NCBI GenBank assembly: GCA_046297095.1
Contig: JBKCNS010000018.1
Location: forward strand, 44,435-108,434
Direction of reading: 5' to 3'
DNA from: JBBATK01 sp046297095
GTDB lineage: Bacteria > Bacteroidota > Ignavibacteria > Kapaibacteriales > NICIL-2
Length of the DNA: 64,000 nucleotides
The position numbers and the translations under genes are program-made. This document shows, in pieces, positions 33,641 to 42,898 of this stretch (the first letter of the stretch is position 1; each line of letters begins with the position of its first letter). The notes beneath the pieces were generated by a model. The model made no database searches, was not told where the DNA came from, and worked only from the letters and a program-made list of their open reading frames with translations.

Positions 33641-33888
33641 ATTCTCGGTAGCACCTGTTCGAATTCCTGCCTTCCGCCCGCATACCAATATCGCGTTATT
33701 TCTTCCGATTCAATCCTAGCTTTCAAGCGTAATCCTCAAAAACCACGGTTTTCAGAGCTTCTTTGACGATTTTTGCTCGACGACTTTGAATTAAGGTATT
33801 TATATCTTAAATTGCATAGTCGGTGATGGTCGTGCAAAAAGTTGATACAACGTCTGTTCAAACAATGCCGGGTTCATAGGGTGACGGA

Positions 33889-36720
33889 ATGAAACTTCGT
33901 ACGTCAAAGGGTACCAAAGGGAAGGTCTCCGATAATGCTAGAGATGTTCCGGCGCATGCTGCCGCATATGGTCATGCACATGCTCCTGCACATGGTCATG
34001 CACCGGTTTCCTCGAATACAGCCAAGGCATTGAAGCGTAGCCTCGACGCGCAGGATGTGCTCTGCGATCATTGCGGCGCAGTATGCTCCGGTGCCGGAGT
34101 GGCCGCCGGGGGACACACATTTTGCTGTACCGGTTGCAAGCTTGTTCACGAGCTGCTACGAAGCGATGCCGTGTGTGATGTGGTGGGCAATGATGCCGTC
34201 GCTCGCGAGAGATTTACCCGCATCGGAATCCCGCGTTTTGCCTTTCTTGACCACCCGGAGACGGCAGCGGGCTTTTTGAACTTCCGAGATGCCCGTGTGA
34301 CGCGCTGCGAACTGAAGCTGCCAAGTATTCATTGCGCTTCGTGCGTTTGGACCCTCGAGAATCTTCATCGTATTGATGCCGCTGTGATTCGCAGCGAAGT
34401 GAATTTTCTGAAGCGCACACTGCATGTGAGCTTTCTGCACGACGAACTGAGTTTTCGCCAGTTAGTGGAGCTCTGCACCAGGCTTGGTTACGAGCCGGAC
34501 TTGCGCCGCGAGGGAGCAGACAAGCACACACGCACGCATACCATGCGCTCGCTGTATATGAAACTTGGAGTAGCCGGCTTTGCCTTTGGTAACGCGATGA
34601 TCTTCAGTGCACCGGACTATCTGGCCTCGTTTCACGGAGACCTGCGCGCGCTCACGCCTGCATTTGTGTGGCTCTTTGCGGCACTGCGTATAGCACTGAG
34701 CATTCCTGTATTGCTCTATAGTGCGTCCGATTACTTTTTGAATTCGTGGAATGCTCTTCGCAATAGGAGTATGTCTTTGGACGTGCCTGTGGCAATGGGA
34801 CTACTGGCGTTGTTTGTCCGCAGTATGGCAGACATTGCTCTTGGCGCCGGCACCGGATATCTGGATTCGTTTACCGGACTGGTATTCTTCCTGCTTACCG
34901 CCAGAGTGATTCAGACCAAGAGCTTCCAGGCATTGTCGTTCGATCGCACCTTTGCATCGTTCTTTCCCATCTCGGCCGGCGTGGAGGAGGCCGGTGGAGC
35001 TGTTCGTAGTGTGCCACTTTCGCAGCTACGCGAGGGGAACATCGTTCGCGTTCGTCACGGGGAAATTATTCCCGCCGATGCCATACTGCTGGACGACCAC
35101 GCTCATGTGGACTACAGCTTTGTAACGGGCGAGGCAGAGATCTCGGAAGTGCTCAAGGGCGCGCGAGTTTTTGCCGGTGGTAAAGTTGCCGGCGCTGAGC
35201 TTCGCTGTGAGCTTACGGCAACGGCATCGCACAGTTACCTGACACAACTCTGGAACGAAAGCACCTTCCACAGGCGCAAGCATGAGCGTGCAGAGAAGAT
35301 CTCTGAAGTGTTTGCCATTGCATTCACGCTCACGGTGATAGTTGTATCAATTGCTACGGCGCTATGGTGGTGGCCAAACGCTTCCATGGCACTAAGCGCT
35401 GCTGTGGCCGTGCTTATCGTGGCGTGTCCTTGCGCGCTTACTCTTGCCGCGCCATTTACCTATGGTGCTGCTATGTCAATTCTGGGACGCGGAGCTTTGT
35501 ACCTGCGGTCGGCAGGTGTTGTGGCAGAGTTGAGTGCAGTGGATACCATTGTATTCGACAAGACCGGCACGCTTACCAACGCTTCTGCCACTGATAATGC
35601 CAACGCTTCTGCCGCAGGTGATACGCAGCAAGTGCTCTTCCGCGGAACACATCTAACGGACGAAGAACATCTGCTCGTGCTTGCATCGGTGCGCTCGTCG
35701 CATCATCCGCTAAGCAAAGCAGTGGCGGCGTATTTACAGAATTCCCTACCCACAAGCGCGGAGGATCTTCGCTTGCGTGTGCGTCGCTTTGCGGAAACAC
35801 CGGGGCAAGGAATTGAATGCCGCGTGGACGGTCACCACATCCGTATTGGCTCTGAGCACTTTGTGAATCAATGCTCCGAAGTGGACAGGGACTTCAAAGG
35901 ATGCATAGACTCGGAAGGCAGAGAATACAATGGAGAGCTAGAAGCCCGAAGCAACGCACAAGTTGATCATGTTGATGGTGGTAATCATGCTAATCATGTT
36001 AATCGTGGTGATGATGCAGGCGACGACGCCGTATCTACCTTGTATCTGCACATAGACGGGCGCCGGCGCGGGAAGTTTCTGGTGCAGAGTGCGCTACGCC
36101 CCGGCATTTGTGAAATGCTCATCGGTCTACGTAAACGCTACCGCGTGTATGTGCTGAGCGGAGACAGCGAGCGGCATACATCGCTCTTCAACGGCCTTGT
36201 GGATCCACAGAACTTGCTGTTCAACAAACAACCCATTGATAAGCTGCGATGCATCGAAGAACTGCAACGCAACGGAGCTAAGGTGCTGATGGTGGGCGAT
36301 GGCGTGAATGATGCCGGAGCTTTACGCCAAGCACACTGTGGTATAGCCGTGAGCGAAGAGTCGGGCGCCTTCACACCGGCCAGTGATGCTATTCTTTCCG
36401 GCAGTGCCTTGTATCGCTTACCCCTCATGCTGAGACTAGCGCAAAGCGCGCATAAAGTGTTGGTGCTTGCCTTTGCGGTATCAGTAGTGTACAACATGAT
36501 TGGTCTTGCCATGGCGTGCAATGGCCATTTAACGCCGGTCTTTGCAGCCTTCTTCATGCCCCTGAGTTCGTGGAGTGTGGTTGGCATTGCTTACGGCCTT
36601 ATGAAACTCATTGCCCGCAAAGAATCACGCAGTTGGTCGGGCGCCACCGGCGCCAAGGTCAATTCTGTGAAGCAGCACCACGATGGAACGCTGCCTGCCC
36701 CTTTTACCTATGCTTCATAA
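33889..36720 (+). CDS. ccoI: cbb3 oxidase maturation copper-translocating P1B-type ATPase CcoI
   Basis: CcoI (FixI) exports copper across the inner membrane for assembly of the CuB site of cbb3 oxidase. Motifs in order are: a Cys-rich N-terminal zinc/metal-binding part ('CDHCGAVC', 'FCCTGCKLV'), an HMA domain ('HCASCVW'), the actuator 'FVTGEAE', the membrane 'CPCALTLAAP', the phosphorylation site 'FDKTGTLT', 'SSHHPLSKAV' and the hinge 'GDGVNDAGAL'. At 943 residues it is over 100 longer than usual. The excess is a His/Ala-rich N-terminal stretch, an Asn/Ala/Ser insertion directly after DKTGTLT and an Asp/His/Asn-rich insertion in the nucleotide-binding region, all made of short repeats. ccoS follows after 18 bp. 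Confidence 0.93.
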   Translation: MKLRTSKGTKGKVSDNARDVPAHAAAYGHAHAPAHGHAPVSSNTAKALKRSLDAQDVLCDHCGAVCSGAGVAAGGHTFCCTGCKLVHELLRSDAVCDVVGNDAVARERFTRIGIPRFAFLDHPETAAGFLNFRDARVTRCELKLPSIHCASCVWTLENLHRIDAAVIRSEVNFLKRTLHVSFLHDELSFRQLVELCTRLGYEPDLRREGADKHTRTHTMRSLYMKLGVAGFAFGNAMIFSAPDYLASFHGDLRALTPAFVWLFAALRIALSIPVLLYSASDYFLNSWNALRNRSMSLDVPVAMGLLALFVRSMADIALGAGTGYLDSFTGLVFFLLTARVIQTKSFQALSFDRTFASFFPISAGVEEAGGAVRSVPLSQLREGNIVRVRHGEIIPADAILLDDHAHVDYSFVTGEAEISEVLKGARVFAGGKVAGAELRCELTATASHSYLTQLWNESTFHRRKHERAEKISEVFAIAFTLTVIVVSIATALWWWPNASMALSAAVAVLIVACPCALTLAAPFTYGAAMSILGRGALYLRSAGVVAELSAVDTIVFDKTGTLTNASATDNANASAAGDTQQVLFRGTHLTDEEHLLVLASVRSSHHPLSKAVAAYLQNSLPTSAEDLRLRVRRFAETPGQGIECRVDGHHIRIGSEHFVNQCSEVDRDFKGCIDSEGREYNGELEARSNAQVDHVDGGNHANHVNRGDDAGDDAVSTLYLHIDGRRRGKFLVQSALRPGICEMLIGLRKRYRVYVLSGDSERHTSLFNGLVDPQNLLFNKQPIDKLRCIEELQRNGAKVLMVGDGVNDAGALRQAHCGIAVSEESGAFTPASDAILSGSALYRLPLMLRLAQSAHKVLVLAFAVSVVYNMIGLAMACNGHLTPVFAAFFMPLSSWSVVGIAYGLMKLIARKESRSWSGATGAKVNSVKQHHDGTLPAPFTYAS

Positions 36721-36738
36721 ACCATCGCAGATACCACT

Positions 36739-36921
36739 ATGGAAATACTCTACATGCTCATTGCTTTTAGTCTGGGACTAGCGCTCATGTTTCTGTGGTT
36801 GTTCTTGCGGGCGGTGAAGTCCGGGCAGTACGACGACGGCATTACACCTGCCATGCGTATGCTGTTCGAAGAGGATGCTCCCACGGAAAGCCGACACAGG
36901 CGTGGCACCGGGAGCAGGTAG
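36739..36921 (+). CDS. ccoS: cbb3-type cytochrome oxidase assembly protein CcoS
   Basis: This 60-residue single-pass membrane protein has the CcoS pattern: an N-terminal helix 'LIAFSLGLALMFLWLFLRAV' followed by 'KSGQYDD' and a short acidic/basic tail. CcoS is needed for insertion of haem and copper into CcoN. It lies between ccoI and ccoNO with short gaps on both sides, as in many cco loci. Confidence 0.9.
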   Translation: MEILYMLIAFSLGLALMFLWLFLRAVKSGQYDDGITPAMRMLFEEDAPTESRHRRGTGSR

Positions 36922-37000
36922 GTACGCGCTGCCTGTAGTAGAGTGAAATCAATTGTACGTGCAAAACATATCATTATCATCATTGTCAGGGAGACTTCTT

Positions 37001-39145
37001 ATGGATACTTCGTCGTTGCGTATCGAACAGTTCGAGTACGACAACAAGACCGTTCGCAACTTTAGCATTGCGATGATGGCCTGGGGCCTGGTGGGATTTG
37101 TTGTCGGGCTATTGGTAGCCTTGAAACTCTACTTCCCATCATTCCTGGGGTATATACCTTATTTATCGTACGGCCGTCTGCGCCCCTTGCACACGAATGC
37201 TGTGATCTTCGCCTTTGCCGGCAATGCAATTTTTACCGGCGTGTATTATTCATTGCAGCGCTTGTGCAAAGCCCGCATGTGGAGCGATACGCTGAGCACG
37301 ATTCACTTCTGGGGCTGGCAGTTGATTATCGTGACTGCCGCACTTACTCTGCCCCTGGGCTTCACCACCGGTAAGGAATATGCCGAGCTGGAACTTCCCA
37401 TTGATATTCTTATCGCGCTTATCTGGGTTGTGTTTGGCGTGAACATGCTCATGACCATTTACAAACGTCGTGAGAAGCATATCTACGTAGCTATTTGGTT
37501 TTACATCGCCACCTTCATTACTGTGGCAGTGCTGCACATTGTCAATTCACTCGAGCTGCCGGTGTCCTTTCTGAAGAGCTACTCCATGTATGCCGGTGTG
37601 CAGGATGCGCTGGTTCAATGGTGGTATGGTCACAACGCTGTTGCGTTCTTTCTCACCACACCGTTCTTGGGAATAATGTATTACTTCATTCCCAAAGCTG
37701 CCGATCGCCCGGTGTATTCGTATAGACTTTCTATTGTTCACTTCTGGGCGTTGATCTTCCTGTATATCTGGGCGGGCCCGCACCACCTGTTGTACACGGC
37801 GCTGCCGGATTGGGCGCAGTCGTTGGGTACTGTATTCTCCTTTATGCTCATTGCACCATCGTGGGGTGGCATGGTAAACGGTCTACTTACTCTGCGAGGT
37901 GCGTGGGATAAAGTACGCGAAAGTCCGGTGTTGAAGTTCATGGTGGTAGGTGTGACTGCCTATGGTATGACCACCTTCGAAGGTCCGCTGATGTCGTTGA
38001 AAAACGTCAACGCACTAACACACTACACGGATTATATCATCGGTCACGTACACCTGGGTGCACTTGCATGGAACGGCGGCGTGGGCTTTGCCGTGTTGTA
38101 TTACATCTTCCCGCGCATGTATCGCACCGAGATTTTCTCGAAGAAGCTTGCCAGCTGGCACTTCTGGTTTGCCACACTGGGAATTCTCTTTTATGCTATT
38201 CCCATGTACTGGGCGGGCATCGCGCAATCGTTGATGTGGAAGGAATTCACCGCCGATGGAATTCTTCGCTATCCAAACTTCCTGGAAACGGTAACAGCAA
38301 TCTTACCGATGTACTTTATACGCATCCTTGGCGGTTCCCTGTACATCGTGGGTGCCGTGCTTGGAGTGTATAATCTGTACCGCACAGCAAAGAACGGAAC
38401 GCTGATAGCCAACGAAGCAGCGCAAGCTCCGGCCAGAGAAGTTGTGGAGCAACAGCATCACGAAAACGAATCGTGGCACCGGGTGCTGGAAGGCAAGCCG
38501 TTCAAACTTGCGGCCTTCTCGCTGGTGGCAATTCTGGTGGGAACTATTGTGGAGTTTGTGCCCACGTTTTTGGTGCAGTCCAATATCCCAACTATCAGCA
38601 GTGTGCACCCGTACACACCTCTGGAAGTACAGGGTCGCGATGTGTACATACGCGAGGGATGCTACACCTGCCACTCCCAAATGATTCGTCCCTTCCGCTC
38701 CGAGACAGAGCGCTACGGAGAGTATTCCAAAGCAGGGGAGTTCGTGTACGATCATCCCTTTCAATGGGGCTCTAAACGCACCGGTCCGGACCTTCATCGC
38801 GAAGGTGGGAAGTATCCGAACTCGTGGCACTATCTGCACATGAATAATCCGCGATCAACATCGCCGGGATCAATCATGCCTGCCTATACGTGGCTCTACG
38901 ACGACAACACCGATTGGGCCAGCACCGAAGGCAAGATCATGACCTTGCGCAAACTTGGCGTGCCCTATCCGGAGGGATTTGAAGGTATAGCATTAGACAG
39001 CGCCAAAGCACAGGCAGCAACGATCGCGGCAGACATCGCTAAGTCCGGTAATGTTATCAGTCCCGACAAAGAGATCGTGGCACTTATTGCCTACATGCAG
39101 CGTTTGGGAACCGACATCAAGAAAGCACCGGTGGCTGCACACTAA
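37001..39145 (+). CDS. ccoNO: Fused cbb3-type cytochrome c oxidase subunits I and II (CcoN-CcoO)
   Basis: Residues about 1-475 are the catalytic CcoN. They show the haem ligands in 'HTNAVIFAFAGNA' and 'IIGHVHLGALAWNG', the CuB/Tyr motif 'WYGHNAVAFFLTTPFLGIMYY', seen here in pieces, and the His pair in 'WAGPHHLLYT'. Residues about 505-714 are CcoO with one c-type haem motif 'CYTCHSQMIRPF' (first Cys near 554), a further membrane anchor, and 'IMPAYTWL' supplying the axial Met. CcoN and CcoO are separate proteins in proteobacteria; the fusion is typical of Bacteroidota and relatives. ATG 37001 has AGGGAG eight bases upstream; the frame extends 16 codons earlier without similarity. The enzyme reduces O2 at low oxygen and pumps protons. 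Confidence 0.95.
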   Translation: MDTSSLRIEQFEYDNKTVRNFSIAMMAWGLVGFVVGLLVALKLYFPSFLGYIPYLSYGRLRPLHTNAVIFAFAGNAIFTGVYYSLQRLCKARMWSDTLSTIHFWGWQLIIVTAALTLPLGFTTGKEYAELELPIDILIALIWVVFGVNMLMTIYKRREKHIYVAIWFYIATFITVAVLHIVNSLELPVSFLKSYSMYAGVQDALVQWWYGHNAVAFFLTTPFLGIMYYFIPKAADRPVYSYRLSIVHFWALIFLYIWAGPHHLLYTALPDWAQSLGTVFSFMLIAPSWGGMVNGLLTLRGAWDKVRESPVLKFMVVGVTAYGMTTFEGPLMSLKNVNALTHYTDYIIGHVHLGALAWNGGVGFAVLYYIFPRMYRTEIFSKKLASWHFWFATLGILFYAIPMYWAGIAQSLMWKEFTADGILRYPNFLETVTAILPMYFIRILGGSLYIVGAVLGVYNLYRTAKNGTLIANEAAQAPAREVVEQQHHENESWHRVLEGKPFKLAAFSLVAILVGTIVEFVPTFLVQSNIPTISSVHPYTPLEVQGRDVYIREGCYTCHSQMIRPFRSETERYGEYSKAGEFVYDHPFQWGSKRTGPDLHREGGKYPNSWHYLHMNNPRSTSPGSIMPAYTWLYDDNTDWASTEGKIMTLRKLGVPYPEGFEGIALDSAKAQAATIAADIAKSGNVISPDKEIVALIAYMQRLGTDIKKAPVAAH

Positions 39146-39180
39146 AGTGCAGTGATGTTTCATAACTCAGGAATACAACA

Positions 39181-39366
39181 ATGATTCGAAATGTATTACA
39201 ATCCATAGCAGGCGTAGAGATTTTTCCCGTGATATCACTCATACTCTTCCTGCTTGTGTTTGGCGTGATGCTGGTATGGGCAATGCGAAGAGACAAACTG
39301 TACCTAACAGAGCTTGCGCAGCTTCCGCTCAAAGATGATGAAGTCAGTGCCGCAACGCGCGAGTAG
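39181..39366 (+). CDS. ccoQ: CcoQ-like small cbb3 oxidase subunit
   Basis: A 61-residue protein with one transmembrane helix ('VISLILFLLVFGVMLVWAM'), a basic 'RRDK' after it and an acidic tail 'PLKDDEVSA' fits CcoQ/FixQ, which stabilises the oxidase complex. Sequence conservation in this family is low, so the call rests largely on size, topology and position between ccoNO and ccoP. Confidence 0.82.
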   Translation: MIRNVLQSIAGVEIFPVISLILFLLVFGVMLVWAMRRDKLYLTELAQLPLKDDEVSAATRE

Positions 39367-39405
39367 ACGTTTGAAGAACTATCAAAACAATCAACGGAGA
39401 ATGTT

Positions 39406-39993
39406 ATGTCGCAAAATGAAATTGATAAACTGCTCGATCACGATGCCGACGGCATCCGGGAGTTTGATAATGCGCTGCCGAAGTGGTGGCTGTACGGATT
39501 CTATTTCACCATTGCCTTTGGTATAGCCTACATGGTGTTTTACCATGTAGCGGGCGGACCATCCAGTACCGATGAATACAATCAGCAAATAGCAGAGGCT
39601 AAAGCAATGATGAAAACGCAGAGCAGTGGTTTGATCAGCTCACCGCGCTTAGACCCTGCCACACTTGCAACAGGTAAGGAGATATTCGAGGGCAATGACT
39701 ATCTCTGCCACACATGTCACCGCGCCGACCTTGGCGGCATCGTGGGACCCAATCTTACCGACGAATATTGGATACACGGAGGAGCGTTTTCGGATGTGGT
39801 AAAGAACATCACTACCGGCTTTCCGGATAAAGGAATGCTGCCCTATGGAAGCGGCGCGAAGATGCCGCAGGAAAAACTCTTGGCTGTGGCCAGCTATGTG
39901 TGGAGTAAATACGACTCTCATCCGGCAGATCCCAAGCCCATCGAGCCTGAGCGGGATGTAAAGGTGGAGCGAGAAGAGAACGAGTCGCACTAA
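39406..39993 (+). CDS. ccoP: cbb3 oxidase subunit III (CcoP), one-haem form
   Basis: CcoP passes electrons from soluble cytochrome c to the CcoNO core. The N-terminal part has the family sequence 'EFDNALPKWWLYGFYFTIAFG' (in two pieces: a polar lead and one transmembrane helix). The periplasmic domain has a single CxxCH site, 'CHTCHR', with the first Cys at residue 101, followed by 'GIVGPNLTDEYWIHGG'. At 195 residues it is about 100 shorter than the two-haem proteobacterial CcoP, because only one cytochrome c domain is present. The ribosome site and the 39-bp gap to ccoQ suggest one operon. Confidence 0.93.
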   Translation: MSQNEIDKLLDHDADGIREFDNALPKWWLYGFYFTIAFGIAYMVFYHVAGGPSSTDEYNQQIAEAKAMMKTQSSGLISSPRLDPATLATGKEIFEGNDYLCHTCHRADLGGIVGPNLTDEYWIHGGAFSDVVKNITTGFPDKGMLPYGSGAKMPQEKLLAVASYVWSKYDSHPADPKPIEPERDVKVEREENESH

Positions 39994-40074
39994 GGTCTCA
40001 AGCAGTTAGAACTGTCGCAGGCAGTGGATAGCAATCGAAATCGATACCAACAACAACTGTAAAGCACGCAACGT

Positions 40075-41514
40075 ATGTCCGTCATTCATGTAGAGCGCGG
40101 CACGCCGGAGTCGTTTCGCAACACATTATACAACATCGATCTTGAGGGAAACAGAGCCAAGATCTATCCTCACAAACCGGCGGGACGCTACACCACAGCT
40201 CGCAGAGCAGTAAGCGTGGTTCTCCTGGCTTTTTTCTTTGCAGCTCCGTTTGTGAAAGTGAATGGATTGCAATTCCTGCAATTCAATATTCCGGAACGCA
40301 CGTTCATTCTTTTCGGCATTGTGTTTTTTCCCCAAGACTTCTACATCGTGGTGCTTGGCGCGTTAACGCTGATCGTGTCTGTAGTGCTGTTCAGTTCCGT
40401 ATTCGGCAGAATATGGTGCGGGTGGATGTGCCCGCAAACAGTATTTCTGGAGATGGTGTTTAGGCGAATCGAGTTTGCAATTGAAGGCAGCGGAATCAAG
40501 CAGCAGCTTTTCGAAGCAGCGCCGTTCACAGTGAATAAAGCTGTCAGGAAGGCTTTGAAGCACGGCGTGTTTTTTCTCATAGCTGTGATCATTGCCAATA
40601 CATTCCTGGCGTACATCATTGGCTCGGACGCCGTGCTCGCATTGGTGCAGGAGTCTCCGCTGAAGCATCCCGTGGGATTTGGTTCGCTCATTCTGTTCAG
40701 TGTGGTATTCTATGCAGTGTTTGCTCGCTTTCGTGAACAAGCGTGTATAGTAGTGTGTCCGTACGGACGCTTACAGAGTGTGTTTGTGGACCGAGACACC
40801 GTGCTGGTTACCTACGATTCCAAACGAGGTGAGCCGCGCGGAAAATTCACAAAAGAAGATAAGCAGGCAGTGCTCTCCGGTGGTTCTATACCGGCGTCGC
40901 GTGGAGATTGTATCGATTGCGGGCGTTGCCGGCATGTGTGCCCCACGGGCATAGATATTCGTAACGGCATTCAAATGGAGTGTGTGAATTGCACCGCATG
41001 TATGGATGCCTGCGATGAAATCATGACAAAGATTTCGAAACCCAAGGGATTGATTCGCTATACTTCCCAGAGCAGTGTGGAGACAGGTTCCCGCTATCGC
41101 GTAACAAATCGTGTGAAAGCCTACGTGGCTGTGTGGTTGGTGCTGATGATGTCGTTCGGATATCTGTTTGCGCGGCGCCCCATGACAGACATTCTGATAC
41201 TTCGCCAGCCCGGAACCTTGATGCAGACTACTGCCGGGGGCGATAAGATCAACTTTTATGTGATGAATATTGTCAATAAAAACACCGCCGTCTTGCCATT
41301 GAATATTACCTGCGAGTCTCATCCCGAAGCAAAGCTGACGGTGTTGGGAAATATCGCCGACGTCCCAGGTGTAAGCGAGCGATCCGTGCGTTTCATTCTG
41401 GCGTTGCCGCCCGGCGATGTTCGTCACGGAGACCTGCCAGTCACCTTTGTAATCACATCCGGTGGCGTGGAGCTTCACAGAGTAACCACAGCCTTTGTAA
41501 CAACCGGATTGTAG
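40075..41514 (+). CDS. ccoG: Cytochrome c oxidase accessory protein CcoG
   Basis: CcoG (FixG/RdxA) is a membrane-bound ferredoxin-like protein that helps copper delivery to cbb3 oxidase by reducing Cu(II). The sequence shows five transmembrane segments. Cysteine motifs include 'WCGWMCPQTVF' and 'CIVVCPYGRLQ', and two 4Fe-4S motifs lie in 'CIDCGRCRHVCPTGIDI' and 'CVNCTACMDACDEI'. A C-terminal immunoglobulin-like FixG_C domain follows. The 479-residue length is normal. It follows ccoP by 81 bp and is followed by fixH. Confidence 0.94.
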   Translation: MSVIHVERGTPESFRNTLYNIDLEGNRAKIYPHKPAGRYTTARRAVSVVLLAFFFAAPFVKVNGLQFLQFNIPERTFILFGIVFFPQDFYIVVLGALTLIVSVVLFSSVFGRIWCGWMCPQTVFLEMVFRRIEFAIEGSGIKQQLFEAAPFTVNKAVRKALKHGVFFLIAVIIANTFLAYIIGSDAVLALVQESPLKHPVGFGSLILFSVVFYAVFARFREQACIVVCPYGRLQSVFVDRDTVLVTYDSKRGEPRGKFTKEDKQAVLSGGSIPASRGDCIDCGRCRHVCPTGIDIRNGIQMECVNCTACMDACDEIMTKISKPKGLIRYTSQSSVETGSRYRVTNRVKAYVAVWLVLMMSFGYLFARRPMTDILILRQPGTLMQTTAGGDKINFYVMNIVNKNTAVLPLNITCESHPEAKLTVLGNIADVPGVSERSVRFILALPPGDVRHGDLPVTFVITSGGVELHRVTTAFVTTGL

Positions 41515-41566
41515 CGCACAGCGCTCTGCATAGAATAGTACATCTGAAATACATTTTCCCGGAGAC

Positions 41567-42088
41567 ATGATGAAAACCCAAGATGAACGTCCAGAATTAC
41601 AACAAGAGCATACTCAAGGCTCACAGCCTTCACGCACATCCGCAAAGCCCTTGCGCGGCTGGAACTGGGGGAAGGGAATAGCGCTGGTATACAGCGCCTT
41701 TGCTCTGGCCACCATCGCTTTTGCCGTGTTTAGTTTTTCTCAGAAAGTTGAGCTGGTCTCGGCCGATTACTATGAGCGCGAGATGGCATATAATAGTCAT
41801 GAGCAGCGCATTGCCAACACAGCATCGCTTTCACAACAAGTGCAATTGCGGCTTGATGCTCAAGCCCGTACAGTGAACGTACATTTTCCTGTTCCCGGGG
41901 CAACAGGTACAGTGCTCTTGTACCGACCATCCGCATCGGGTTTAGATCGCAGCTTTGCCATTGCTTGCGATGCCACAGGCAATATGAATATAGACGTACA
42001 TGATCTGGCATCCGGCGAGTGGCGCGCACAAATCACCTGGACCTCCGCATCCACGCCGTTCTATCATGAGTGCCGCATTCGGCTGTAA
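41567..42088 (+). CDS. fixH: FixH/CcoH-family cbb3 oxidase assembly protein
   Basis: The 173-residue protein has a polar N-terminal extension of about 35 residues, one transmembrane helix ('GIALVYSAFALATIAFAVFS') and the FixH hallmark 'VSADYYEREMAYNSHEQRI'. It ends in a small beta-rich periplasmic domain. FixH works with CcoI, CcoG and CcoS in oxidase assembly. GGAG lies just upstream of two adjacent ATG codons (41567, 41570), either of which may be used. Confidence 0.9.
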   Translation: MMKTQDERPELQQEHTQGSQPSRTSAKPLRGWNWGKGIALVYSAFALATIAFAVFSFSQKVELVSADYYEREMAYNSHEQRIANTASLSQQVQLRLDAQARTVNVHFPVPGATGTVLLYRPSASGLDRSFAIACDATGNMNIDVHDLASGEWRAQITWTSASTPFYHECRIRL

Positions 42089-42154
42089 GTGCATGTGTGA
42101 TTGCATAAGTACCGGCATGTGTCCCACCGTTTACACTTCGAAAAGTACCCACGC

Positions 42155-42898
42155 GTGAATATTGAATTGATCATACCGCCGGCATTGGCACTTGGCTTTG
42201 TGGGGTCGTATCACTGCGTAGCAATGTGCGGAGTGATTGCTGTGCAAACCCGCGCGGAGTCTATTGCGGGAACTCTTGCGCGCCACTTGCAATACAGTGC
42301 GGGGCGAATGCTCACGTACACGCTACTGGCGGTGAGCTTGTATGGTATCGGCGCTGTGGGGGCAATGAATGTTGGTCAGCACGTGATATCACTTGCAGCC
42401 GGCAGCATCATATTGATTGGAGTTGTGATGCGCATGGTGTTTGCGGTTAGCATTGTGCCGCCCGGCCTCTACACCACACTGTACGCACTTCTGGCGCGCC
42501 TGCGAACCGCTGCCAATAGCGTGGCGCCCGCACCCATGCGGTCATTTTTTTTGGGAGTGTTCAACGGTTTCCTGCCGTGTGGCTTTGTGTATATGGCGCT
42601 CGCTCTTTCCTTAATGCAGCCCGGCGTGGAGCAAAGCGCACTGTGGATGGCAGCCTTTGGCGCCGGAACCATACCCGCAATGTTGTTGCTTGTGCTCGGG
42701 TTTAGATTTCGCCCACTGGAGGCCCTGGCTTCTTCCCCGAAGTTTCGTTTGGGTGTCTCGGCCGTAGCGGGTGTGTTGCTTGTGCTGCGGGGATTAGCAT
42801 TGGGAATTCCCTATGTTTCTCCGAGTATTCCGGCATCCGTAGAAGTACTGAGCAGTATCAAGCACGGGGGAACGTGCCTGCCGCAAGCCACACCCTAG
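42155..42898 (+). CDS. SafE/TauE-like membrane protein of the cbb3 locus
   Basis: The protein has about six transmembrane helices with the UreH-like/DsbD_2 pattern 'GFVGSYHCVAMCG' near the N-terminus and 'NGFLPCGFVYMALALSL' in the second half. The paired Cys residues (C in 'HCVAMCG' and 'LPCG') are typical of this group. Such proteins end many cco loci in Bacteroidota and may move copper or reductant for oxidase assembly, although they are often labelled sulfite exporters. I set the start at GTG 42155, where the conserved region begins; a TTG 18 codons earlier is in frame but poorly placed. Confidence 0.83.
   Translation: MNIELIIPPALALGFVGSYHCVAMCGVIAVQTRAESIAGTLARHLQYSAGRMLTYTLLAVSLYGIGAVGAMNVGQHVISLAAGSIILIGVVMRMVFAVSIVPPGLYTTLYALLARLRTAANSVAPAPMRSFFLGVFNGFLPCGFVYMALALSLMQPGVEQSALWMAAFGAGTIPAMLLLVLGFRFRPLEALASSPKFRLGVSAVAGVLLVLRGLALGIPYVSPSIPASVEVLSSIKHGGTCLPQATP

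Noticed and set aside
33820..33870. FNR/FixK-type box before ccoI
   Set aside because: TTGATACAACG and a later TTCAA do not make the TTGAT-N4-ATCAA spacing; too weak to report.
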